From the NCBI GenBank assembly GCA_963930655.1, contig OZ005605.1, positions 131,501 through 195,500 of the forward strand: 64,000 nt of DNA, written 5' to 3'. The notes beneath the pieces were generated by a model, which was given only the letters and a program-made list of their open reading frames with translations, was not told the DNA's origin and did not search any database. This document shows, one piece after another, positions 45,273 through 56,500 of this stretch. The DNA is from Myrica gale (taxonomy: Eukaryota; Streptophyta; Magnoliopsida; Fagales; Myricaceae). The translations under genes were made by a program, and so were the position numbers. The stretch's first letter is position 1. Each line of letters starts with the position of its first letter.

Positions 45273-47437
45273 GGGGAGGACCATCTCTAATTGGCATTCA
45301 CATTTTGATGCAGATCCTAGCTATGGTACTTGGTGCGGTACCATTTTTGAAGCAATTGATCTTTACAGCTGATGCTCCTCTTTTCTTCTTCATTGATAGC
45401 TGCATTATTCTTGGGTATGCTCAATTGAATCTGATGCAAAGCACATACTTACTGTTTGTGGATGTTTTAGTAAGTTGATGTGTGCTGCATTTTTGTTTAG
45501 AGATCTTTGGCATTACAAAAGTACGGATGTGATAATGTTGACAGTTATAGGTTATATCTATTGACAGATACTTGTTGTGTGTAATATATGCAATGTATAG
45601 GTCCCAAGTAAAATTTCGTAGAAAGCTTAAAAAATGAGGACAACATAGAAATGGTATGGAAAACATATTTACCATAACATTTTTCATTGCATCTGAAACA
45701 TGTGCTTCGAGGAAGTCTTTGAGAATTAAGCTTATTTTCGTATGTCTCGGCTTTTGAATACCTCAAGTGAATTGTGGAAGCAGATATTGGTTTTATTCTG
45801 TTGGAGTTGAGTTCTGGAATAATTCCTAGCCTTAGGCCAGTCAAACGAACTCTCACATGAGCTCCAGGAAGTTCATTATTCTGACCATATATTAGAGCCT
45901 CTTTTGGTACCATGTAAAGATTATTTACTCGGTGAGCATGTTCACCTACTCCACCAAATGTGGGAGCTTTGCCAATCTTTTTTATGGATTCCATATTGAG
46001 TACTGTTTTACCCACTCCCACTTCCTAGAATAGTCTTACAGAAGATTAGCCACCTGTACTTTGGTTCAAACTCAAGAAATTTTGGAGCTAGTATTATTAT
46101 TCTAAAGCTGGGTACAGCACATGGTCAATTTATAAATCAAAATCTCAAATTTTATTTCATATTAAAAGGGCTCGGTCATTTATCTGATCAATTGTTTATT
46201 TGTTGCTTTATGTGTTATATGAGAAGACAATAAAATATGCCTTTGTTTTTTGAGTTTCTTAGACTCCTATGTTATTATTAAGAGTACTTATTATTCATCA
46301 GGGAGGCCATGATTCCATGCATTCTGTTGGCATTAGGAGGCAACCTTGTTGATGGTGAGTTTATTTCATGTTTCTTTTAATCTTCACCTGTCATTCGGTC
46401 TGCATATTTGATGAATGGATATACTGCCCTTTTTTTCTTGGCGAATGAATATACTGCCACTTGGCCTTAGTTGGTTTTGTTTATATCAGCTGTCTGGGCA
46501 TACGTCCTTTCATATAGAAAAGAAGTGCTTGAATGCATAGCAACCTTTGCGTCCTACTTATCAGGTTGAACTGAGTGTACATGTTTTACTTGCAGGACCT
46601 GGAAGTTCAAAACTTGGTCTACGGACAACTGCTGCTATTATTTTTGGGCGGCTAGTTTTGGTGCCTCCCGTTGGACTTGGCATTGTCACGTTGGCTGATT
46701 ATCTTGGTTTCCTTCCTGCTGGTGATAAGATGTTCCGCTTTGTCCTACTTCTACAGCATTCAATGCCAACATCAGTCCTTGCTGGTAACATCCAATTCTT
46801 ATTTCTAGTCACTTCCTAACAGCTTTGGAGGAAAAGCAGAAAAATTGACATGATATAGATGTTATAGTTTCAAGATATATATTGATACGTCCAAAATTTT
46901 AGTAGCTGATCCAAGCATTTTTTTAGGCTGGAAATTAACAAAATTGATATTTTTCTTTTCCTTCAGCTGCAAAAGACCTGATCAATGCTGTTCAAACAAA
47001 AACTATGGATAACAATCTTTAATTGCATCCCAATGTCTTAAGATCTCATCTTTAGCAGCAATATGAAACAGAAAAGCTAGTTGTCTTATGTAACGACCCA
47101 TGGGAGCGCTAGCCACATTTGAGCTTTGACTTCAAAATGAATAATTAAGGTTGCTCTTGAAGCTCTTTGGAACGTATATAAGTCTCAGTTCTATCCAATA
47201 ATCATTCAATATGAGACTTGGCCGTATACTATTTACTTATCATTCATTCCTTCTCTTCCTCTACTCTATTGGGACTCAGGCTGTCACATCTTATTTATGT
47301 CTTCCTTGTCTGTAGGTGCTGTCGCTAATTTAAGAGGTTGTGGAAGGGAAGCAGCTGCTGTTTTGTTCTGGGTTCATATATTTGCGATCTTCTCAATGGC
47401 TGGGTGGATTGTTCTCTACCTTAACATACTCTTCTAG
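41797..47437 (+). CDS. PILS6: PILS auxin carrier (PILS6-like)
   Basis: Ten exons: 41797-41982, 42079-42158, 42256-42380, 42641-42762, 42916-43104, 43945-44019, 45314-45414, 46302-46354, 46596-46784, 47316-47437. All are GT-AG and sum to 413 aa (Arabidopsis PILS6 is slightly longer from memory). The start is the ATG at 41797 ([10 protein letters not shown]); the frame is open further up only from a TTG. The two hydrophobic halves carry family stretches: [20 protein letters not shown] and [18 protein letters not shown], then [13 protein letters not shown] and [21 protein letters not shown] hydrophilic loop (about 175-235) joins them. PILS proteins lie in the ER membrane and lower nuclear auxin by moving auxin into the ER. 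All exons look intact. Confidence 0.93.
43595..43820. mobile_element. MITE-like insertion in PILS6 intron 5
   Basis: Begins GGTGGTATTTGAGT and ends ACTCAAACGCCACC, an inverted repeat with 12 of 14 bases paired. The interior shares GGTGAAAAAGTGAAGA with the MITEs at 22599-23171. I found no clear target duplication. Confidence 0.5.
45233..45269. repeat. AT dinucleotide microsatellite in PILS6 intron 6
   Basis: An uninterrupted TA run of about 37 bp, 45 bp before exon 7. Confidence 0.9.
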
Positions 47438-49384
47438 GACTGCAGCAATTTGTTGCCATGCCAAATCTTCCATGTGCTGTAGCTATTTGTAACATTCGTA
47501 CACTTAATGTCAATAGCTAAGTTGGTTAGTAGCAGACTTGAAATCTTTTTCCCTTAGTAATGGAATACATTGTTCTTTCCCCTTCTCATGGGAGCACCCA
47601 CCCATGTTCATAAGAGCTGTTCAAAAAAAGGGTTCAAGGGTTTTCATTTTTTGTGTGGTTCAGGTCATTTTTCATATTTCTTTATTAGCCGTCTGTTTTC
47701 TAGATTAGTAAAAACGAACATAACGGACCAAGTAAATCCATTACGACTAGTTTAATGCAAGAAAAGAGAATGAGGAGTCGATCTGAAGTAGCTAAAGTGT
47801 AGTCTGTTAGATCACAGGTTTACAACTCGAGTTCAACTCAAAAGCGTCAGCGCTTTGAGGGTTCCGTCATGATGTAGTTTAATTGAGGTAGAGGCTCAGT
47901 CCAAAAAAGCTTGATTTCTTTTCTGGATTTTTTTTTGTGTGAATTTGTTTTTCTCCGCAATCTTTAGCTCTATCCTCCATGCTTTTTTAACCCGGAAAGG
48001 AGAAAAAAAAGCTTCTGCTGGAGTTGACTAGTTAGTTATATTCATTTTTATCCATGTTAAGCAAATGCTGATATGTTAGGTTGGGACTCGGGAACGAGCT
48101 AATTAAACCCCACCTCTCTGCTCCCAAATAAAACAAAATAATTTAAAATGGTAATTTGCATTGCAAGCTTTAACTTCTTCGGCACGTTACAAATGACTTC
48201 CCCACCTCAAAGCTGGGTGTTTTATGTGTAACAATGAATGCACAAATCCTCCTACCCTCGCGTGAACAACTTCTCACCCAACATTTCCGGTTCTTTTTTT
48301 TGACCTTTTTCACGGAAACAAAGAGGCTAGATCCCAAACTTTTTCGGTGGTCTTTGGTGTGCACGACGTCCGTGGTGGACCTCTCTTCCTCCAGGAGTCA
48401 AGATCTGGCAAAGAACGGCAGCAAACAGTCAACATTTGAAGCCCCGTGCCCGATCCTTACGGCCGCTTTGTCTTGCATCTTGACCCTTGAAGTCAGTTTG
48501 TATTGTATCCTGGCCCTTAAGACCAGTTTGTGTTCCTGGTGGTTGTATTACTGCCCTCGTGGCTATTGGTGGTTCCGAGGCTTGCACCCGGATTGGCAGG
48601 CAAATCTTTATATCTAATATATATTGTTAGGTCTTTAGGTCCATTTAGGTTTTTCTCTAGTCTTCTAACCTCTTTTATGTTCTGTAATAGCTGCATTATT
48701 CTCGGATATTAATTTATATATTGCACTTGCCTACGAAAAAAAAAATCACAAGCTATCTATAACCCAACTATTAGAGGTGATTATGCTATTATAACAAGAG
48801 AGAGAGCGAGATTGATAAAAGAGATGCTATTAGAGGTGGCCAGCACGGGGCAACGGTATTTAAGTGCACTAGCTTGGATTGTTCAGCCCACAAGAAGCAG
48901 TTGCTAAACTGACATAAATAGGGTGGGAAAAAAAAAAAGACACGCATGTTGGCCGTGTTAATAGCAAGCAATCACATAGGTATGCACGAAATTTGAAAAA
49001 CCGCCGTATTCTTCCAGAAAGCCAATTCAAAACCACATCTCAATCGTTTGTTACTAGGAGGTGTTGGGAAAAGTTCCAACTGTACAGGGTACACCATTAG
49101 AAGATGAAGCAATTCACCTCACCTTTGACACCAGAGTGCAGGATAAGAGAACAGGCTCGGCAAATAGCCCGTATATGATACAAGAATTGTCAAACCGAAG
49201 GTAGATGTCTGCGATGAACATCCAGTCGTCATAAGTATAACAGCCTGACTAAAAAAATAAAAAATAAAAGCATAACAGCCTAAACATGAAGCTTGGAGGT
49301 CAAAAGAACAAATTTCCAGGTGAGAAAAACCATACAAACAACATATCACTGACTGATAAATTTACCAAACAGCCCAAGACCTGG
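47438..49384. other. Intergenic spacer between convergent PILS6 and RING genes
   Basis: It should hold both 3' UTRs. The open frame at 48234-48617 (127 codons) has no recognised domain. No RNA gene or clear transposon is visible. Confidence 0.5.
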
Positions 49385-51055
49385 CTAGAAAGGTGACCAC
49401 CATCTCCTGCTTCTATTCTCCCTTTGGCTGGGTGAGGAGGCAGAAACGTGGATTTGAGGATGGCTCAACCGTCCTGTTGGCCTCCTTCCCTGAATCAGAG
49501 GATTGCCTAACCACCATACAAGCACAATCCCCATGAGACCAACTATTGGAGCAGCAGCAAGAAAAAACCATCTCTCTCTACCACTCTCTCTGCCAGAGAT
49601 CTCGGTAGCAGGATCCACATCTAGCAGCCCTCTCTGCTCTGTCCTGCCTTGATAAAATTCATGCATTTCAACTATCTCGGCTTCCTCAAGGACAACGGAG
49701 GAGCTGTCATCACTTTCATTTTCCTGCTGGATAGCATGGATTTCCACTCCGCTACTATTGTTCTGCTTCCCCTCCTCATAATCTTTGTCATCAGTAGGAA
49801 GTTCATACCGACAAAGGGGGCAAGAATTTCGTGTGCTCAACCATGGCAAGATACAGTAAGGATGGTAGAGGTGACAACAGGGAAGCTGATTTACTTTGGT
49901 GCCAACGGTTAACACTTCCTTGCATATTGCACATACTAGGCCTTCATGCTTTTCATGTTGCTCATCAATGACCACACTCGGGAGACTATTTACACAAGAT
50001 ACAGCTGCAGGTGGTGCTCCTCGTCTCGAGTTGTCAGTCTCTACAAGACGCACAAGCAGTTCTTCAAAGTTTCTTGCATCAAGATATTCCTGAGAATTCC
50101 TGACATAAGGCAGTGCCTCCTCCTCCAAGTTAGCAAAGGCAGTATGAATATATGTTTGTCTACCTTCCCTCAGTCTCAAACTGATTGCATCATCAGAAGA
50201 GAAATAATTCTGAAGCTGATCTCTTGCTTCTACGGATTGAACCGTGTATTCGTCACCATCAACTTCTTCCCACACACCATCTTCTTCTTCTTCTTCTTCT
50301 TCCTCCTCCTCCTCCTCCTCTTCTTCTTCAGACTCCCATTGGTTGAGACCAGCATTCATTGGATCGATATCAGTTTCACTATCAAACATGCTCCCCTCAT
50401 CTGGTGGAACAAACATATACGGATCCAGGAAACTATGTCCTTCTACAGAAGCATCTGAGTCACCTCCATAGGCACTAAAAGAAATGGAATCACTCTCACC
50501 CTGAAAAACCCCATGCTGACCAAAACTGACACTTGCTTCACTCTCTGCATCAAGAGAATCCAGATGATCGAAACCATCACTTTCAGTATCAGAAAGTATC
50601 CGTCCCCATCTTCTAGATCCACTTGGGGTAGAAAGGGAACTCGAGTTATGCCCTAACCTAGTCATAGCATCATCATCTAGAGATTGATCCTCACTCCTAG
50701 AGATAGTTGACTGCCTTTGCCTTGCTAGACTAATCATATGAGAGAATTCCTGTGAGAAAAGATTTTCAACAAACTCAGAACTGCTGTACGTGGTTCTTCT
50801 TCTTCTAGGTGTTGTACGCTGAGATGATTGTTGAGCAGGGGTACCATGATCTTCAAGAAATAAGAACTTACAGTCTCCACATAAACCGATAGTTTCAAGA
50901 TTACTAGTTGTCTCATTTTCAGGAGAAAGGATTCTTCGGCAAAAAGAACATGCTCCTGGTTGGACAGAATGGTCAACAACCAAACCATTATCCGTTCGCC
51001 CCGGCACAGTGGACCGAGGCATCTGTTCTGATATTCTTGATGAATCTGCCTCCAT
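49385..51055 (-). CDS. RING-H2 E3 ubiquitin ligase with C-terminal membrane segment
   Basis: A single coding exon of 556 aa from the ATG at 51055 (MEADSSRISEQ); five further in-frame codons upstream begin with TTG. Domains: an N-terminal CXXC...CXXC zinc-ribbon-like motif (residues 36-62), long Ser/Asp-rich disordered stretches, an unbroken run of Glu (about 243-259), a RING finger of C3H2C3 type (CAICK at 376, CCHLYHPYC, CPLC ending at 416), and a hydrophobic helix (about 497-518) followed by a basic tail. RING-H2 proteins pass ubiquitin from an E2 to a target; the helix suggests a tail-anchored membrane location. The substrate is unknown. A leader intron (51062-52152) is likely, ending just before the ATG. 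Confidence 0.9.
   Translation of the reverse strand: MEADSSRISEQMPRSTVPGRTDNGLVVDHSVQPGACSFCRRILSPENETTSNLETIGLCGDCKFLFLEDHGTPAQQSSQRTTPRRRRTTYSSSEFVENLFSQEFSHMISLARQRQSTISRSEDQSLDDDAMTRLGHNSSSLSTPSGSRRWGRILSDTESDGFDHLDSLDAESEASVSFGQHGVFQGESDSISFSAYGGDSDASVEGHSFLDPYMFVPPDEGSMFDSETDIDPMNAGLNQWESEEEEEEEEEEEEEEEEDGVWEEVDGDEYTVQSVEARDQLQNYFSSDDAISLRLREGRQTYIHTAFANLEEEALPYVRNSQEYLDARNFEELLVRLVETDNSRRGAPPAAVSCVNSLPSVVIDEQHEKHEGLVCAICKEVLTVGTKVNQLPCCHLYHPYCILPWLSTRNSCPLCRYELPTDDKDYEEGKQNNSSGVEIHAIQQENESDDSSSVVLEEAEIVEMHEFYQGRTEQRGLLDVDPATEISGRESGRERWFFLAAAPIVGLMGIVLVWWLGNPLIQGRRPTGRLSHPQIHVSASSPSQRENRSRRWWSPF
50281..50330. repeat. Coding GAA/GAG trinucleotide repeat
   Basis: TTC and TCC triplets on the plus strand, coding for the poly-Glu run of the RING protein on the minus strand. 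The length is a whole number of codons. Confidence 0.9.
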
Positions 51056-51061
51056 TTGAAA

Positions 51062-53559
51062 CTGGACCAAAGACCACGATTACGAAAAACAATAGTGATA
51101 AGGAATCAAAGTGCAATTACAGACAATTAGTGCTGTTGTAAGGGCAAGGTAAAAAAACGTAACTATAAGCAGAAATGAAGTAAGAACGAAAATAAATGAG
51201 AAGGTAGTAAACAACTACTGTTTGATTATCAAACTTCAAAATCATTTTAGGAACCTTTTTCCCACCTTGTTCACTACGTCCTCAAATTATATGAACTTTG
51301 TTCAGAAAGCATCACCCCAAGTCTCTGAAATCCTTCTTTTTTAGAAGAACATAATGCTATGCACTCAAAAATAGGATGCTTGAACTTGTCCGCTAATTAA
51401 TACCATCAGATATGCCATGGAACGAACCAGGAAGAACAGGAATAGATACTATATTGAAAGTCTAGTTCAAATGTTCTGCATTTTTATCACAAAATTGATC
51501 GTCTACAATCCCGAAAGAGATAATGAGCTTCCCTGCTCCACGCTTCTACCTTCTCTGTCAAACTCTTCATGGGCATATTCCATAGGCTGTGCGATGGATT
51601 GGATCTTGGCCGCAAAGACATGCCAAGTTGTAGAAGAAAAGAAGCACATTGCGAGAACTTCTATTACCAGCTCTTTCTTACCTAACTCTTGTATTGCAAG
51701 TCAATGTAAGACCCAATTTCCGGTGCTTTTTGTGCTACTTTTTGTACTCCATTCTATTTCCACTAAATGCTAAAGGTCCGAGGTGCTTTTGGTACCGAAA
51801 ACACCAAATTCTGACAGCCACAATAGCAGCTTGCCTCATATATTTTTCTTTCCAAACAAGTGGAAAAACAAATGACAGAGAAGAAAGTTAGAAAATTTCC
51901 CACAGATGATACACAAAAAAGAAAATTTGAATGTGGTGTTCTCACAAAGTAGTGTACTACACAAAATCCGGTGTATTTAAAGCTGAAAGAAGTAAGAAAA
52001 AATTAAAATTAAGCAACAAATAGAGAATGGAAGGAAACCGGAAGCATAATCGAGTTTAGCAGAACAAGTAATCGGAAGCTTTAAATATATTCCCCAGAAA
52101 TCATGATAGGACATGCTTCGAAAACAAGCATGGTGTGAGAGTGATTAATTACCAGGAACACGATAATAATTCAACGAATTGGCTCCGATATTTGAGAAAT
52201 TACAGCAAGTTGGTCGTCTGAATTGCAGAAAGAATCACATTTGATCGGTCTTCAGCTCCGGGATCAATCTCGGAAAAATGAAATAAAAATTGCAGAGACA
52301 ACCCACTGGTGAATTAAAGGCAAGGATTTAGGGCTAACGACTTTATAAAAGACTTTGGATTGCTAAAAGGGAAAGACCTCTTCAACTCCGAGTCTCCGAC
52401 GGAACAAGAGAGAGAGAGAGATTTCTTGTAAGACTTCGAACTGCTCAAAGGGAAGACATCTTCAACTAATAAGTCCGAGAGTCACTCTAGTAGGGACAAG
52501 GGCCTTCATTTCGTCAAAAGAAAAGAAGTTTGGAGTCGACTGTTGAGGCTTTGTCTTAGGGGGCTACCTTGCAATTGCCTCCTAATCAAGGGCAAATGGC
52601 AACCTGTATATATCAAGGGCATAATCGATCAACATCCTTTACGGTATGACTTTTTGCAACATACTTAGCGGCGAAGGATGAGTTTTACTTTGCCATAATA
52701 CAAAATCAGATAATAAAAATATAAAATTAATTTTTCTGATCTCACTTTCGGTCCCTCCACGATAGGCTAATTTTATGGATTTTTTTTTAAAAAAAAATTA
52801 AGATTGATTTTATTTTATTTTTATGACTAATTTAATTTTCGTATATAATAAAAATAATAATTTTGCATTTATCCCTTTTAACAGCTAAAAAGGTGCAAAC
52901 CAAACTGGGAGTTGTGACGGGTTCAGGTCATGGGTCAAATGAAAAGTTTCTCGGATCGAATCAGCCCAATTTGTTACTTTAACTGGATCTGTATTCCTTT
53001 TTGGGCCTCATCCAATCTAAGCCTACTGGACCGGCCCATAAGTCTCAGATTCTTTCAGTGTTGATCAGACGCTCATTGCCACAGCGCGTTGTCTGTAAGA
53101 TGTCTCTGATGTGCTTAGAAAAAAAAAAAAAAAGATGTCTCTGATGTGACTCAAGGGGATTCTGTTTCTCCTGCAAAGCAGAGAAGATGATGGTACTGGT
53201 AGCCCCCTCACTCTCACATTTTGACCGCAACACAAATCCGAAAGCTTCCTGCATTGTAGTTTGCTCCCATTGTAATTGGAAGTCAATTAAATGCTGAAAC
53301 GAAAGTTTTTTACTCTGTTACCTTCTCTGGGATATTCATATCTCTCGTAAACAGAAAGCAATGCCATCCGCTTAGCTGTATCGCTTCCATTCCTCATTTA
53401 CCTCGTTTGTTTCCAATTCTTCTTCCTTTGAACTCCTATAAAGCCAGAGGATCTCTATTACCCCTCTTTGCCTCCATTTCCTTTTCTCTGTTATTTTTCT
53501 TTTTCAGATTTACCACAGTCAAATAGAGAGTGTGTTGTCCTGCTGTGCAATCGGCTCCA
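51062..53559. other. Divergent spacer between RING and bromodomain genes
   Basis: It contains the RING gene's probable leader intron (51062-52152, GT-AG on the minus strand), both promoters and both 5' UTRs. A diverged tandem duplication lies at about 52350-52495. Otherwise no gene is visible. Confidence 0.5.
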
Positions 53560-56500
53560 ATGTCCAGGTGAGTCTTTTTTGCTTTTCCCTCAGAAGTGAG
53601 CTTGGAAATTATTAATATTAAACCCTTGAGAATGTGGATTAATTTTCTGTTGTATGACATATTATATAGAACAAAATTGCAAAACTCGATGCGGAGGGAG
53701 GGCCACAGAAAGAGCCCGCGAATATCACAAAAAACGACCACAAGTGCCACTGCTAGTCCTGGTACTCATACTAGGAGCAACACTCGTCCCACTCGCAGTG
53801 TACAGGAAATGGGGAACGGTCAGGGACCAGCCTCTCGGACAGGGGCCGGAAGAAAGCGAAAACTGAGACCAGTTCAAGAAGTAACTGCTACTTCTCTTTC
53901 AACGCAACCACAACAGGTCAACTCTTTTTAATTATTATTATTTTTTAATATTTTCTCAAATGTATTACAACCATTAGTGTTTCGCTTGTGGGAGAACGGG
54001 AGAGTGTAGGGGTCTTACTTAGATCGGGGCCCTGAGTCCTGCTGAATAGCTTTAGCCTAAGTTGATTAAGCAATTCGGACAGCTCTAGTACTTGCCTATC
54101 GCTACCTCTGACTGCCATATTCCCGGTGACATCGTTGGTTCTTTTGATACAATCTTCACGAAGTGACTGTGTCATTAGAATGGGAGTCCATTTTCCGCAT
54201 CATATTAACACTACTTGTCACCTGGTTTAAGTTTCAAACTTCAAAGCAGACACATTGACCTATCGATTTCAGCGTCTTCTTATTTTTTGGCCAAGGATTG
54301 GGGGTGACTTCTGAAATTACTGCAGTTTTCCATCACTCATAAAGCGTCAAAGCTAAAGCAATGAACTAAAAGTATGTTACAAGTGGTTTCAAGTCTCTAG
54401 TTATTCAGGGTGGATAGTTTCGTTAATCTTGATCCCTCATTATGTTGTACAAAATTTTTTTTCCAACCGCCCATTCAATATGACATGCAGGGTGGCTCAA
54501 AACCCAGTAACGAAGACAAGCATACTAATAATGGTGAGTCATTTTGCTTCATAGGAGTTATAACTCCAAATTGTACGTATTTGGATTTCTAGAGGGATGG
54601 TGTCAGAATTTTGTGATTCATTTGCTCCTTTACAGATCAACCAGTGGTCGCTTACAGTGAAGATAGCCCAAGACATCAGGACCATTCTGCCAAAACAAGT
54701 TAGCTAATTTTTTTTATTATCAACGTTGCAAATTGTGGAACCACCAATTTTAACTAATCGTGACAATAAAAATTTCATCCACCAATTAAGATCTTCGTTG
54801 TACCAGATCAACCGATCCAATTGCCATCTGCGCCATGGATGCCAGACAAATGTGTTCTCCAGCTTATCCTTGACATATTACAAAGGTGCCTTTTAAAGCT
54901 TTTCCTCCTTTAAAGCATTCTTTAAGGTAACGAGTAAAGGTCTTGCATCAAGTGAATATAGAAATGACGTTTCACAAAATACAATACATAATAATATTTA
55001 TAGTACTCTTCCTGGTTCTTTGCATAATTTGGAATTACTTTTCCATTTTAGGAGAGATACCCATGAAATATTTGCTGAACCAGTTGACCCAAACGAGGTA
55101 TGTATTTCGTCATCACCTCTATCAATCCTGTATGATGGGCCATTTTATTTCCTCTTTTTTTCATCAATGTATTGATTGAGACCCACGCTTTTACAAGGTT
55201 GACGATTACTATGAAATCATCGAAGAGCCTATGGATTTTGGTACCATGAGAGCTAAACTTCATGAAGGAATGTATAGAAGTCTTGAACAATTTGAGGTTT
55301 GGTCCTTTCTTGAAAACTATTGCTTAGATGTGCAAGTGAACTTTTTTGTTCCCCCGGCATACAAAACTTACCTATTGATGGCATAGTGAATGAAGAATGC
55401 AGATACCTAGAAAAAAAAAAGAATGAAGAATTCAGATTTCATACATATAGGTCGTGGACTTCTGTTTTTTCACTAGAATCATTACTGATTATTTTAGAAA
55501 GAAGCTGTGCATTACTCTGTTTCGAAGGCCATATGCAAACTTTTTCTCATAGATGGTACTTATAATTGTTCATCATGTACACTACAATAGAAAGTTCAAC
55601 AGTATCCATTTCTTCGGCCCTCGTGCACCTCCGGCTTGTTATTATTTACCAAGTCATACATCAGATATTCTTAGGAGACTTAATTCTAAATTTCACATGG
55701 CATCGTATTGCAACTTGCAACTTGCCACATCCACATTGTTTACTGGCTTCTGCTTAAACACGCAGTTTGTTCATTTACATATGATCATGGTGATAATTAA
55801 TGTGATGCAGCTCATGGATTGAACTCTGCAACAATTCAGAGGCAAACGAAATTGAATATGCACCTTCTGCTATATAAAAGCAACACGAGAACTTATCAAA
55901 AAAATAAAAGCAACATGAGAATCTGATTCATTATCTGACTGATTACTGTTTTGGACTGCCATGCAGCACGACGTGTTTTTGATACCCCAAAATGCAATGC
56001 ACTTCAATTCTTCTGCTACACTTTATTTCAGGCAGGTAAAATCAGGGATCACTGCAAAAAGTCATTGTAGTAGAGAGAATTTCTTCACGAGAAATGTAGA
56101 TTCCCTTTACCTACTGGATAACACTACTCCTTGTTTTCACAGGCTCGTGCCATGCATGAACTAGCTAAGAAAATTTTCCATGTTCTAAAAACTGATCCTG
56201 AGAACTTTGAATTAGAGTTCTCAAATACAGGAAGAAAAAGAAGCAGGAGGAGGCGCCAAGGTGAAACTAGGTGTTCAATTAAGAGCCCTTGCCCTAAGCT
56301 TCCTACGAATGTAAAATCCAGTGGCAAGATACTAGATGTATCCTCAGAAATGATGCCATCACTTGCCAATTCATCAGATCTCAGGAGCAGTTTCAGACCA
56401 AACTCTCAATTCTCTGTTGCTGCTCCTTGTATTGATGCAATAGGTCATGATGTTCTCTCTGGTATGAGAACAAAATCTGGTCCGACTTTCTAAACCTAAA

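Noticed and set aside
48234..48617. 127-codon plus-strand frame between PILS6 and the RING gene
   Set aside because: No domain, odd composition, no splice context; probably chance.
50244..50471. Poly-Ser plus-strand frame
   Set aside because: Antisense shadow of the Glu-coding repeat in the RING gene.
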